A DNA stretch of 64,000 nt, taken from NCBI RefSeq assembly GCF_902686445.1, contig NC_062217.1, forward strand, positions 173,215,598 through 173,279,597, given 5' to 3'. Position numbers and translations under genes: made by a program. Source of the DNA: Sciurus carolinensis. Its lineage: Eukaryota > Chordata > Mammalia > Rodentia > Sciuridae. Below the pieces are notes generated by a model. It did no database searches. It was not told the origin of the DNA and worked only from the letters and a program-made list of their open reading frames with translations. Below are positions 1-10,800 of the stretch, piece by piece; position 1 is the first letter of the stretch, and the number at the start of each line of letters is the position of its first letter.

Positions 1-81
1 TTTTTGCGGTATTGGAGATCAAACTCAGGGCCTTGTGCTTGCGAGGCAAGCACTGTACCAGCTGAGCTATCTCCCCAGCCC
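1..81 (-). mobile_element. ID-type tRNA-derived SINE, cut by window edge
   Basis: Read on the minus strand this is a tRNA-like promoter head with a box A-like stretch (tagctcagctggtacagtg) and a box B-like stretch (gagtttgatctcc), followed by an A-rich tail that runs off the left edge. This is the form of rodent ID elements, derived from tRNA-Ala/BC1, which are abundant in squirrels. The tail is cut by the window, so no target-site duplication can be checked. Confidence 0.85.
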
Positions 82-109
82 TAATTATTTTTATTATGGA
101 CATTTCTAA

Positions 110-1117
110 ACACAGAGAAATATGTATAATAAACTCTCAGGTACACAACTACTAGATATATTGTAGACTTAAACATAAAGGGCAAAGCTAAAAATCTTCC
201 AGAAAGTAGCACAACAGAATATCTCCATGAATTTGACTTCTACAAAGATTTTTAAAGCAAAATGAGAAGACTCAGGACAGAAAAGCTCTCTGCCTGGGCT
301 AAAGCCTTGACACGTTGGGAGCCACAGTAGGTATGGATTTTATACACCAAAACCGCATTGATGGAGCAGAGGAGCAAGCCACTGAGACCTGACCAAGGCT
401 TGAAAATCAACAAAGTATCCATACCTAGACTGTATGAAGAATTCCTCTGAGTCAATGAGACAAAGAAAACTAAGCAAGAAATTCGAATGGGCATTTTACA
501 AAAAAATAGTCCAAATAGTAAGGATAGAAAAATTTCTCACTCTCATTGGTGAGCATAAGTTCAAATTAAACCCCAATAAGGAGCTCACACGCTGGGCAAA
601 AGGGTCTAAGTTAGAAGAGACGACAATGCCCAACTGGGGGTGAGGATGCAGAGGAAGGGGAATGCTCGCACTTTGTGGAGAGGAGAGGCAATTGATTCGT
701 CACTTTGAAAAACTGTTCTGCATTATCTATCAATTAAATACAGACACACACTGTGACCCAGCCATTTCATCCTGGCAGAGTCCCAACAGAAATGACTGCA
801 CATGTGCACCAAAGAAGTATGTACACAAATGTCACAGTAGCAATGTCTGTGCAAACCAAGAGCCCGCCGAAGGAGCATGCATAAACAAATGGGGCATACC
901 CATTCTGTGGGTGCTTCAGCTTTGAAAAATCAACAAATTGTAGCCAGATTCATAAAATCAATGTGCTATGACTTTGAAAATCAGCTTGGCAAAAAGCATG
1001 AACAGATATTTTTCAGAAGTATGAGTGGCATGCACGATTGTACAGGTGTGAGATTGTCAATTGGATCTTTCATGTTCACTTCTCCTCGTATGTTGTTTAA
1101 TAAAACGTGTTAAATAA
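110..1117 (+). mobile_element. Old L1 (L1M type), ORF2 C-terminal region and 3' UTR
   Basis: The text follows the order of an old mammalian L1 end: the endonuclease/RT-distal part of ORF2 (a remnant of the expected spaced Lys/Asn-rich stretch at 430-600), the gaggatgcagaggaagggg segment, the ccagccatttcatcctggca segment, and a 3' UTR closing with ttaataaaacgtg near 1100. It is full of stops and small deletions, so it is a fossil. The short open frames here are pieces of this decayed ORF2 and not genes. Confidence 0.7.
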
Positions 1118-1184
1118 TGAGAACTTCTATTTAGATCCACACCCAAAGTCACTGTCAACTAGCTCAATTTGTTTTTTCCTTTTT

Positions 1185-1794
1185 AAATTTTTAACTGTGG
1201 TAATGTACATGTAACATAAAATTCACCATTTTTTCCTTCTTTCTTTCTTTATTTACTTATTGAAATTCACCATTTTAATCATTCTTAAGGGTACATACAG
1301 GTCAGTGGCATTAAGTGCCTTCAGGTTGCTATGCAGCCATCACACCCTCCATCCCAGACTCTTCGTCTGGCAGACCTGCAATTGCACCCGTTGAATACCT
1401 CCTCCTCGTTCTCTCCTCCTCCCAGCCCCTGGAAACCACCATCCTACATTTTGTGTCTGAATATGACTACTACGGCCTTCCCGTGAGTGACATCATGCAG
1501 TATGTGTCCTTCTGTGACTGACTTACCCCACCGACCATCATATCTTGAGATTCATCCCTATTGCAACATGTGGAATGTCCTTCCCTTTCCAGGCTAGGCA
1601 ATACCCACTGTAGATTGTAGCACATTCTGCTTATTCTCTCATCCTTTGATGGATACTTGGTTTGTTTCCACCTTTTGGTGATTGTGGATGCTGCTACTTT
1701 GAAGGTGGGTGTACCAAGACCTGTTTGAGACCTTGCTTTCAACATTTTTGCATGTGCTCACAAGTGGAATTGTTAGATTGTATGGTAATTCTTT
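1185..1794 (-). mobile_element. Old L1 (L1M type) fragment, 3' part
   Basis: On the + strand the text shows the familiar antisense signature of an L1M 3' end: ttcaccattttaatcattct, gtcagtggcattaagtgcct, the cccagcccctggaaaccacc segment, and tttccaccttttggtgattg. It breaks off at 1794 where a younger L1 is inserted and resumes at about 2652, so the two pieces were one element. Confidence 0.75.
1785..1794. repeat. Left target-site duplication of nested L1
   Basis: The 10-mer gtaattcttt here is repeated at 2652-2661 on the other side of the younger L1. It lies within the older L1M sequence, which reads through naturally if the insertion and one copy are removed. Confidence 0.65.
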
Positions 1795-1991
1795 CTTTAT
1801 TTGGGGGGGGGATACATGTTGTTTCTCTATTTGTACATGGAGTCAAGGCATACCATTTGTGTAATCATAAATTTACATAGGGTAATGTTGTTTGATTCAT
1901 TCTGCTATTTTTTCCCTTCTCCCCGACCCCTCCCACCCCTCTTTTCCCTCTATACAGTCCTTCCTTCCTCCATTCTTACCACCCTCTTTAT

Positions 1992-2025
1992 CCCTAACCC
2001 TAAACCTAACCCTAACCCTAACCCC
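1992..2025 (-). repeat. Telomere-like TTAGGG tract inside L1 3' UTR
   Basis: The + strand reads five near-consecutive ccctaa units, one of them aaccta-type imperfect. On the L1 sense strand this is a GGGTTA array with at least four runs of G3, able in principle to form a G-quadruplex. A shorter version sits at the same place in the L1 copy at 36,271-36,292, so it belongs to the L1 and is not an interstitial telomere. Confidence 0.85.
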
Positions 2026-2047
2026 TCCCACCCCCCATTATATGTCC

Positions 2048-2647
2048 TCATCCGCTTATCAGCGAGATCATTCGTCCTTTAGTTTTTTGAGATTGGCTTA
2101 TCTCACTTAGCATGATATTCTCCAATTTCATCCGTTTGCCTGCAAATGCCATAAATTTATCATTCTTCATTGCGGAGTAATATTCCATTGTATATATATG
2201 CCACAGTTTCTTTATCCATTCATCAACTGAAGAGCATCTAGGTTGGTTCCACAATCTGGCTATGGTGAATTGAGCAGCAATGAACATTGATATGGCTGTA
2301 TCTCTGTAGTAGGCTGATTTTAAGTCCTTTGGGTATAGGCCAAGGAGTGGGATAGCTGGGTCAAAAGGTGGTTCCATTCCAAGCTTTCTGAGGAATCTCC
2401 ACACTGCTTTCCAGAGTGGCTGCACTAATTTGCAGCCCCACCAGCAATGTATGAGTGTACCCTTTTCCCCACATCCTCTCCAACACCTATTGTTGCTTGT
2501 GTTCTTGATAATCGCCATTCTAATTGGGGTGAGATGAAATCTTAGGGTAGTTTTGATTTGCATTTCTCTTATTACTAGAGATTTTGAATATTTTTTCATA
2601 TGTTTGTTGATTGCTTGTACATCTTCTTCTGTGAAGTGTCTGTTCAT
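2048..2647 (-). pseudogene. L1 ORF2 C-terminal fragment (about 199 codons, open)
   Basis: This open frame is the C-terminal end of the L1 ORF2 protein, which in a complete element is a roughly 1,250-residue endonuclease and reverse transcriptase that copies L1 RNA at nicked DNA. Only the part downstream of the reverse transcriptase is present. The Cys-rich zinc-knuckle-like motif of the family, spaced C-x3-C-x7-H-x4-C, is intact at about residues 54-71 ([18 protein letters not shown]). Further along are the family-typical segments [14 protein letters not shown] and MLSEISQSQ. There is no start region, endonuclease or RT domain, so it cannot act as an enzyme. The frame is uninterrupted, which suggests a fairly recent insertion. 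Confidence 0.85.
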
Positions 2648-2651
2648 TTCT

Positions 2652-2750
2652 GTAATTCTTTTTGACCTTTGGAGAAATCATATTGTTTTCCATAGAAGCT
2701 AGATGATTTTTGTTTCTTTCGATATAGGGTTGACAATTTCTCAAGAGTGC
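2652..2750 (-). mobile_element. Continuation of the older L1M beyond the insertion
   Basis: Starts with the right copy of the duplicated gtaattcttt and continues with tattgttttccatagaagct, the segment expected next in the L1M that stopped at 1794. Confidence 0.65.
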
Positions 2751-2790
2751 CATGAGCATCACCATCATCACCATCATCACCATCACCATG
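2751..2790 (+). repeat. (CAT/CAC)n trinucleotide microsatellite
   Basis: About 40 bp of atcacc/atc units. One frame reads as a run of histidines, which is a by-product of the repeat. Confidence 0.9.
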
Positions 2791-3329
2791 ACAGGAAACA
2801 ATTCTTAGTATTTCAATTGCCCTTATCTTTACTTTATCCTTTGCAGTTTACTCAGCCATATGAAAAATGTCCATCACTTATTTAGAATGGCAACACTTAG
2901 CAAAATGTTGACTTTCTTTGGACATATTCCATCATTAGTCATCTTCAAATGAGTTGTGCAGAACAGAATTGAACACTTCCTGTAATAAAACACAGTGTGG
3001 GTGAAGAGCCATTTCCCACTGCTTGCCTAATCCTGCTAAAAAATAGTCAGATGTAAAAATCTTGGCAAAGTCCAGGCATTATCAGGTAAAAGCACAGCCC
3101 TTTGGTTGCTAAATTCAGTTAGTTCTCAACATGTGCTTTGTATCATTGCTGCCTAAAGAAGTTCTGAAAACATGTTAAAATGAAATTATAGCAAAGAGAG
3201 CCTAGAATATGTTGAAAGGAATTTTACTATATTTGTGGAAAAGTTAAGAATTAGAAAGCATAAAATCATTTTATAGAACTTTAGTTTCCTTGAAAATGTC
3301 AACTTTGAAGGTCTGCACTGGGGTAGAGG
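2791..3329. other. Unique AT-rich DNA, nothing recognised
   Basis: No open frame of note, no splice-like pair and no repeat family that I recognise. Confidence 0.5.
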
Positions 3330-3490
3330 GGCTGCCTACTGGTTGCATAAACACTGTGTTCACCTGCTGTGTAGCAGGCACCTTGGCAGCTTCACATTCG
3401 TTTTCCTGAATCCTTATAACGACCTTTCAAATGAGATTATCTCACTTTACAGAGGAGAAAACCAAGGCTCTAAGAGTCTCAACAGCCTGC
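3330..3490 (+). mobile_element. Ancient L2/MIR-class repeat relic
   Basis: Carries the degenerate signature of an ancient mammalian repeat: a caggcacc segment, then cctgaatccttataacgacc, then ctcactttacagaggagaaa followed by ccaaggctc. Family-level assignment is uncertain. Confidence 0.5.
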
Positions 3491-3619
3491 AGAGAAGACT
3501 GCTTCCTTAAAGACTGGATCAACAGAATATGATAGGCCTAGTCAGGCTTCTTTTCTAGATTCTTCCTTCTCTAGTTATTTCTCCAGAGCGGGTCTAGAGA
3601 CAGCAAACTTGGTGGACCC

Positions 3620-4400
3620 TCTAGAGTTAAATGCCTTTATTTTGCTCTCATATCAGATGCTATTTTGGCTGGGTATATAATTCTAGGGCTAAAATACTTC
3701 TTCCTCAGAACTCTGGGAATATTATTCCAGTGTTTTCTACTTCTTAGTGTTGCTGCTGAGAACATTCAAGCCAATACAACTCTCGACTATCATCCTTTCT
3801 CTCAAAGCTGCTCACCAATTCTCTTTGCCCTCAGGACTCAGAGACTCAACCATGATGAGGCAGGGTATCCATCTTTTCGCTCACTGCTCCATAGTCTGCC
3901 TTCAATCAGAAGACTGGATGTTCCTTCAGTTCTGGCAAATACTCCCCCCTTACTTCTTGCTCAATGACTGGCCTCTGTTCCCTCTGCTCTCCTGTGCGTT
4001 GGGTGGGGCTCTCCTGAGACCGCACCTGTCTGACTCCAGCCTCCTCCCTTCTGCTCCATCTGGGCAACATCAATGCTGTGCCATGATCTGCACTGGGCGG
4101 GGAGTGGGCTTTGGTCAGCCTGGCTCTGGCTGAGGCTCCTCTTCAACAGCTACTCTGCGACAGTTTCTGTAGCCCCCAGACCCTAAGTGCTCTGGCTTCC
4201 GTCCAGAACCTTCTCCTCCTGCTCTTCTGGATCGGACCTCTTCTTTCAATCCTCCACTCTTTTTGTCTTTCTGAGATTGCCATAAATTTCTGGTCCACTA
4301 TTCTTGTTTCTCTTCCCAGTGATTTCCTAGATTGCTTTATACGTATTTTAGGCTATTTCATGGCATTTGTGACTGTCTCCTGGTTGTAGAAAGGATGTGC
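3620..4400 (-). mobile_element. Old L1/HAL1 relic, antisense
   Basis: The + strand shows the antisense L1 text ggctgggtatataattctag, then ttattccagtgttttctact and gctgctgagaa, and further on the uracil-like T-rich segments gatttcctagattgctttat. The middle part (3800-4200) is not clearly L1. The 128-codon open frame at 3747-4133 has no recognisable domain and is best read as chance. Confidence 0.5.
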
Positions 4401-6020
4401 TCAGTCCATCACATGACCCTTAATTCAGTCAGTGTTTTCACTGCTGATGTAACACAGTGGATGAAGCACCAGTGTTCGGTAAGTTACCACTGAGGCCAGT
4501 TCTTTTTATATGACCCTGCCGAAACCCTACTGAAAACCTGGAGCATTCTAGACGGATAACTCAGCGTCAGTGAGTTCAGGCTTGTATGTCGTGCTACATG
4601 GACAGCAAGTTTTTCATGGATGGGTCAGAAATAAGACGAATTTGCTCCTCTTCCCTGTCCTTTCAAACGCAAATCTCAGCAGCACAAGGTGACCTGACCA
4701 TCCAAGCCATTTCCAGTAACAAGCGATGGTGCATGATGGAGCTATCACTATAGAATTCAGTTTTCACTTTCAGCACAGTTTTATTTTCCCTGCAATGTTT
4801 AATACGATTTCAGGAGAGTCAAAGATGTGTGTGAAAACTGATGCTATTCACCCTCCTTTGTGATTCCAAAGGAGTGTGTGTGTGTGTGTGTGTGTGTGGA
4901 TGGATATAAAGTTTGTAAATTGGATCCCATCAATAAATTTTACCATTACATAGTGTTTTGTTTACTGTTAAATTTAATCAGCTTGTCAAATAAAGTCTGT
5001 CCATTAAAATATTATTGTAATTAGTAAGACCAAAATGGAACCAAATGATGATTGTTTCCAACACTCCGTGGCGTTTTGGGGCTGCCTTTGCCTATTCCAT
5101 AGCATGGACCCCTGTCCCCAAAAGGGGGGTGTGAGAAGATATGCTCCCAGAATGTGTGAACCTTGTACCATTCATGTCACTTTTCCATTCTGCTTTGGTT
5201 AAAAATTCTTATGGAAAGATGAATTTAACAAATGGCGAGGAAGAAATCAGGAACTGGATTCTTAGAGGTAGGGAAGGGCTTATAACTTAGCAGGAGACTC
5301 AGTGACTCTCCAATGTGCTTGTCTGGGACACACTGTTGTGTGAGGGGCCCCTTCAACACAGGCTAGTGTGGGCAGTATGGGCAGCTCGCCCACGTGCCCT
5401 GAGAGGGCAGCACCCTGCAGCACGGTGCCCATGCGGCCCAGGCGCGCTCCAGAGCTCAGTGCTGAGTCTTTGCAGGGCATGGTCTCCAAGGAGGGGATAT
5501 GTGAGGATCGGTGTTGAGCAATTTCTCCTGCCCTGGGTCATGACCGGGGTTGCTCTTGGAGAGTTCCCATTTCCCATTTCAATACTCTCCCCGGTTGCCG
5601 CAGACCACTAAGGAATGGTGTGTAAATTTCACACGGCTCCCAAGTTTGGGTTGGAAGGGCATCTGAGCACTCAGCTGCTTACCCAGAATTTATCCAAATA
5701 CCATTCGCCGGACAATCTCACATGGTTGATTGGCCCTCAGGAGACCTTGCTGGGTTCTCGCCCAGGCAGAAATAATACATAGGCAGCCCATCGGTAAGTA
5801 GAAAGCACACATTTTTAAACATCGAGACTTAAATACCTATGCTTTGGGGCTTCAGAGATGGCTTGGGCTGGTCACACCTTCTGCAGAAGTCGATCAGGTC
5901 TCCATCTGCCCAGCGCCCACATGGCCCTGACGAGAGTCATGAGAAGGGCCCAGTAAGAAAGGAGCTGGGGTGCCAGCAAACCCATGTTCCCCAGAGGCGC
6001 GTTCCCCGCCAGGGTGGCAG
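4401..6020. other. Mostly unique DNA; no gene recognised
   Basis: Mixed-composition DNA with a GT microsatellite at 4874-4898 and a locally CpG-rich patch at 5390-5470. The small open frames around 5280-5611 overlap each other on both strands, the sign of GC-rich non-coding DNA. Confidence 0.5.
4874..4898 (+). repeat. (GT)n microsatellite
   Basis: Twenty-five bases of uninterrupted GT repeat. Confidence 0.95.
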
Positions 6021-6255
6021 TGTCCTGTGGCTGCTGTAACAGAGTACCAGAGACCGGGTCACGCGCGTGCGCAGTTAGCCTCCTACAGCTCGGAGGTCGA
6101 GTCTGCAGTCAGGGCATCTGCAGGCCTGCGTTCCTCTGAGGGCTCTGTGGAGACTGTACTTTGGGGACACCAGCATTCCTCCACTGCCCCCTCATCACTT
6201 CGTCTTGTCCCCTCTGTGTCCCCTCTCCCAAGGACCCCCATGACTTACAAGGTGC
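6021..6255 (-). mobile_element. MLT1-type MaLR LTR relic
   Basis: Begins on the + strand with gtggctgctgtaacagagta, the reverse complement of the MLT1 LTR 3' end, and continues through a diverged middle to ccaaggacccccatgactta, corresponding to the aggacaccagtca segment of this LTR. No partner LTR or internal region is seen. Confidence 0.65.
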
Positions 6256-8214
6256 TCCCTGAAAATGCAGGATGGTCTCCCACCTGCACCAGCAAAGTCC
6301 CCTGTTCTAGCAAGGGCCACGTTCAGGCACTAAGAGAGGGACATTTAACCTAGCCCAGTTAGTTTCCCCTTAACCAAAAACTCCAGGACTCCAAAGTGAA
6401 AGCAAAACCCCCACCGTTCCCTGCTTCCTCCCTTGGCCCACAGGGCAGGGTGGAGACCCTGGGCCCCAGTCTGAGCGCCCAGCTTTTCAGGGCTCCGTCC
6501 TCACCGGAGCTTTCACTGCTGAGGTCTGAGGGGGCAGGAGGTGAGTGGGCCAGGGGGCTGTGAGAAGCAGGCCCTGGGGCTATGAGCCTGGTGCACCGCG
6601 AGGGCCCGAGACACCACAACGTGCAGCTGGGGAGTCGTGGAGAACACACTCCCACAGCCAGGGCAGCCGTGTCCTGGCTCTGGACAGCAGGGCTGGCCTT
6701 TCTCGGTTTCTCCTGATGGAAGGAGGGCCGTGCGGCTTCCCCCCCTGCCACCTCCATCCCGTGGCAGTGGTGAGCTGGGCTTGCTGGGCCAAGCACGGGG
6801 CCATATTCAGGATCCAATTATCCCCAGTCATGTCCCTCACCTCTGGTGGCTCGCTTCATGGAAGCAGGGAGCAAGGGGTTCCTGCCGAGACTAACAAAAT
6901 AGATTATGGAGACAGCCACTTATCTTATTTGTCATCTTGCCAAAGGAAGGCAGCTCTGAGGTTCTGAGGACCGAGCCGAGGTTCAGACGCACAGCCAGGA
7001 GGCAACAGTGTACACCCCAAGCCTTCGCCATCCTGCGCTGATGCCCCAGGAGAACGAGGACCCAGCCCCAAGCTCCCGGGCCCGAGGATGGGTCCTTGGA
7101 ACTGGGACCTGCTTACCTAGAGCCAGGTAACGACCCAGGAGGAGGGAAAACCGGTTCCAAACCTTAACTACCTAGTCCACTTTCCTTCATTTCCTTTGTG
7201 CTTTATTTTCTTTCTCTTTTCCCTTTTTCTTCTCTTGCACAAAAGTTGGTCCTTTACAAGAATGCTTGTTCGACTTGGCTTGCTATTGAGGGTACAGCAC
7301 ATGACGTTTAAAAGCCCGTCCAACGCTGTGTGAGTGACGGAGACTTTAGAAGTGAACACATGTGCGTGAATCACATTATTTGATGAGGGTAAAATGAAAG
7401 GTTTGCAGTCTCTGCCTGTCTTCCAAGAATGCTTAAAATTATGTTCAAAAAATTAAAAATAAATATAGAAACAGAGAAATGAACAGAGCCCTCCCCCACA
7501 CAGACCAGGTCAACATTTGGCGGCTAATGCACACAGCACGCCCATGTCCCTGTGACGGGGGACACAGTGGCCTCCTCCAGCCCTGTGGCAACCTTTCCCC
7601 AGGGCCTGGCCTCCCTCCTCAAGACCTGGCACTGTAGCCGTGACAAGTGGCCAACTCAGCAATCCCGTGGTGACCCAAAGAGCAGTAGGCTCCGCGGGAG
7701 CGTCTGTTGAGCTGGTCCTGGCCCCAGTTGGCCCCCAGCAGAGCCCTGGAGGCTGAGGAGAGGAAGCCCGCTGAGCCTGCTCACTCCCGCTCTCCTCCCC
7801 AACTGTTTTTGAATGAAAAATTAAAAAGACATCACAGCCTCAGCAGCCTGTGGTCCCAATGTCTCTCCAGGTCGGGAGCAGGCTGTCTCTCTGATCCAGA
7901 AAGGGCATCCCAGCCACTCCACTGCCACTGTGACTCTGCTGTACCTGGTCCTAGCGCAACACAGCCCGGGAGTTGGATCACAAAGTGATTTGTGGTGATG
8001 GGAGTGAAGGAGAGGGTGATTCTGACTTCAGGAAGCAGCGCTTCAAGTTGGGAATGATGTATGACATGGAGCGTCCATGGCCAGCGCAGTCGACGCAAGA
8101 GGAGCGGCTGGCTGGCCCGCTGTGCCGAGCGGTCTCCTCGTCGCCAGGCACGCAGGCGTTGGGCTCGGTCAGCAGCCCCCTTCCAGAAAACCATGGCAGG
8201 CCCCTAAGTTGCAT
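6256..8214. other. GC-rich unique DNA, no gene recognised
   Basis: Long open frames here (for example 6359-6817 on minus and 6545-6967 on plus) overlap on both strands and lack domains, which is what GC-rich non-coding DNA gives by chance. No repeat family recognised. Confidence 0.5.
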
Positions 8215-9110
8215 ATAAAACACACCAGCTAAAAGGCATGCTGTTAATTAGCCGAGAGCGAGGGGGGAGAAGACGATTTCCATACTCACAATATCCGCCC
8301 CTCCTCCCTCTCCAGTCCTCCCATCCACTCGCCTTCTTAAGAGCCAGCAAGGAAGCACGGCCATCTTCCTCAAGAAAGCTAAAATTCAACCGGTTATCAC
8401 ATTCCGAGAGGTGAGGGCTCTCGGGCTTAAAAACGAGAGATGAGCTATTTTTACTTTCCTTATTCCAGCTGGAAAATAAATGAGAGATTATTATTGGGAG
8501 ATGGCGTCTTCAGCAGGGGAAAAACACGCCCAGTTTTAAGGATTTCAAAAACCACTTTCATTATGAGCTGCTCAGATTTTCGTTTTGTTTTGCTTTCTCA
8601 GAAATTCCTTCCAATTTATTCCCAAATCCTGATGGTAGGAGGACTCCCAGAGGCTTGGTCCTTGTGTCCTCCGCACCCCAGGGGCGAATTTGCTGAATCC
8701 TGTCGGATCCAGACACCCAGCACTCACTGAATGCAGCCTCGTCCAAACGGCAGCCCGGTCAGAGCCAGGACCAGCCCCGGGCGCAGGCCAGGGTTCACCC
8801 CCAGGATGAAGGCAGCCACCCCATCACACCATGCAGGACATGATTTAAAACAGCAGAACGATGCCAAATAATTAGCAGATGAAACTCCCAGATTCCAACT
8901 GTACGACTAGGAGATGAAATTAGCCGTTTATGGATTTCAGAAAGAGAGGAGACTGAAATGTTTTATAGTGTAGTTAAAAGAAGTCATTGGATGAGTCCCT
9001 CATGTTGAACATTTCCTGGTGTCAGAAACAGGGTGGATGACACAGAAACCATAAATCCAGTCTGTAAGTGCTAAAATCACTTTAGCCTGCCATCCTGGCA
9101 AAATTCAATA
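8215..9110. other. AT-rich, homeodomain-motif-rich block (candidate conserved non-coding DNA)
   Basis: A repeat-free block with recurring homeodomain core motifs: ttaattagcc near 8247, aataattagcag near 8868 and gaaattagccgtttatgg near 8917. It contrasts with the GC-rich DNA on either side. No open frame looks coding. Regulatory function is inferred only from composition and motif repetition. Confidence 0.35.
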
Positions 9111-10339
9111 AAGTTGAATGGAGGACTTCTGGACACACCGGCCTGGGTCCATGTCCCTGTAGTCTTTCGCTCAGCATGTCCTTCCAAAGGGGGACCGGCC
9201 CCCATTGTGTGTGTTTGCGCCTTAAGTACTTGCTCGGAAGAGCAGGCTCTGCGCTAGCCGGGCGTGCGTGACCCCAGCTCCACCCGCCACGTGTACACAG
9301 GACTACTGCACGTCCGTGGCTGGGGCACCAGCAAGTGCCCTGTGCCTCAGGACATTCACAGCGACTAATGATCAAAACTGGGGCTCCGGGGCCCGTTTCC
9401 TGCCCTGTAGGTGTCAGGTAGTGCTCCGTCTGCTCCCTGGCAACGCGTGACTCTGCAATTATTTCCTAAATGGCAAGCGAGGCGTGTTGTGCTAATAAAA
9501 GTCCTGGCCTGATTTTCGAAACCAGTTGCCCAAGAGGAAGGCGCAGACCATGCACGCTGGCGGAGCTTCACTGTACCTGAAATGACAAGGGTCGGTTTGT
9601 TCAATGGGGGAAGAAGCGCAGGAGTTTGCTCCAGTTGTCTGCCAGCTCTTTAAACGGGAGCCTTGGATGGAAAACTGAACTAGACCTGGAACCCCACTCT
9701 CTGGGGCTAGCTGAGGGGTCTGCGGAGGAGCCCTCCCGGGGGCAGGGGTGGGGCAGAGACGCCCAGCCCGGAGCCAGCCAGGTACTGTTGTGGGAACCCT
9801 GCTGTCCTCCCTGGGAAGGTGTGTGCAGACGCTGGCCCACAGGTCCAGCTCGCCCGGCCCTCCCCAGATGTCCTTGCTTAGGCTCCAGCGCCTCTGGCCT
9901 TGGCAAACACCTTTTCCCTGCTTGTCCCATTTAACGGTCTGAATCAAGTCCTTTTGGTTTTTTATTATTTTTTAACAGCATAGAAATTTTTTGAGAGGAA
10001 AGGAACACAGAGGCTGTCTTTGCCTCCCCTAGTCCTTCCTCTGGCCTCCTCCAGCGTCCAAGTGTGCAGCCTCGGCGACAGCCTGGGGCAGAACTGGAGC
10101 AGGGGACCCAGTGCACTCAACTGACAAACAGAAGCAAACACCTTTCCAGCAGGTTCTACCTAATCACCAAACAAAACTAGGGAGAAGGTATTTTTGATGT
10201 AAATTCCAAGCAGCTGTGACCCTGTCTTTTCTTGAGGAAATAACACCATTTCCTAAAGAGCCTCGCAGTGGGATCTAGCAGCATCACAATTTCCTTTCTT
10301 GTTTACTAAAAAGCCACGATTTTGGCTTTTGTGTCACAC
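9111..10339. other. Unique DNA, no gene recognised
   Basis: GC-moderate DNA. Open frames at 9492-9947 (minus, 151 codons) and 9626-9934 (plus, 102 codons) overlap each other and contain no domain. Confidence 0.45.
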
Positions 10340-10800
10340 CTCAGCATATTGGCTGGCCGCGTGCGCCGCTTCCCATTCCCGGCTCTGCAGGGCGAGCACA
10401 GCTGCGCTCTCCGAGGACGTACCTGGGCGTGCGCTGCGAAGAAAGCCATTTCACGGTGCCAGCCATTCGCACTCCAGTGCCACTTGGACTGGCAGAGACT
10501 GAGAACTTTGTGCCGCCGCGGCGGAGTGGGTGCAAATGAATCAGATATGAAAATGTCTGAAGCCATAAATTAACACACAGCAGGGGGGGTGATAGCTCAA
10601 TCCTGTCTCGCCCAACTCTACCTGACACCCAGGGCTGCTGCAGGAGGTGGGACTCAGGACGGGGCCGCCGCGAAAATGAACATTCCCCAAAGAGCCCCAG
10701 CCTGGCCATAGCTAGGTAATGTGATTCTGCGGAGGAGCGCGGCGGCGGGCGCGCTTATGTGCTCAATTCCCGGACCCTGTCAGCAGACTTCGCCCTCCTC
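10340..10800. promoter_or_regulatory. CpG cluster, possible weak CpG-island promoter
   Basis: A concentration of CpG in an otherwise CpG-poor window, for example tggccgcgtgcgccgc near 10,353, gccgccgcggcggag near 10,512 and gcgcggcggcgggcgcgc near 10,736. On the minus strand a good splice-donor-like site (CAG|GTACGT) lies at about 10,415-10,423, in the position expected at the end of a first exon, and a 122-codon frame (10,341-10,709) reads across it. No TATA box or initiator stands out. A transcript start is inference. Confidence 0.35.

Larger units (their letters stand above)
1795..2651 (-). mobile_element. 5'-truncated sciurid L1 inserted into an older L1
   Basis: About 860 bp of a rodent L1 3' end on the minus strand: the last roughly 200 codons of ORF2, then a 3' UTR rich in polypurine on the sense strand, and the A-rich end at the low-coordinate side. 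The same 3' UTR recurs at about 36,170 and its terminal part at 41,643-41,835 and about 42,275. The element is flanked by a 10-bp duplication (1785-1794 and 2652-2661), and old L1M text resumes directly after it, which shows a nested, 5'-truncated retrotransposition. Confidence 0.85.

Noticed and set aside
1992..2025. Interstitial telomere or chromosome-fusion scar
   Set aside because: The same array occurs at the same L1 3' UTR position in the copy at 36,271-36,292, so it travels with the L1.
2703..2885. His-rich small protein
   Set aside because: The histidine run is a translated CAT/CAC microsatellite inside repeat-derived DNA.
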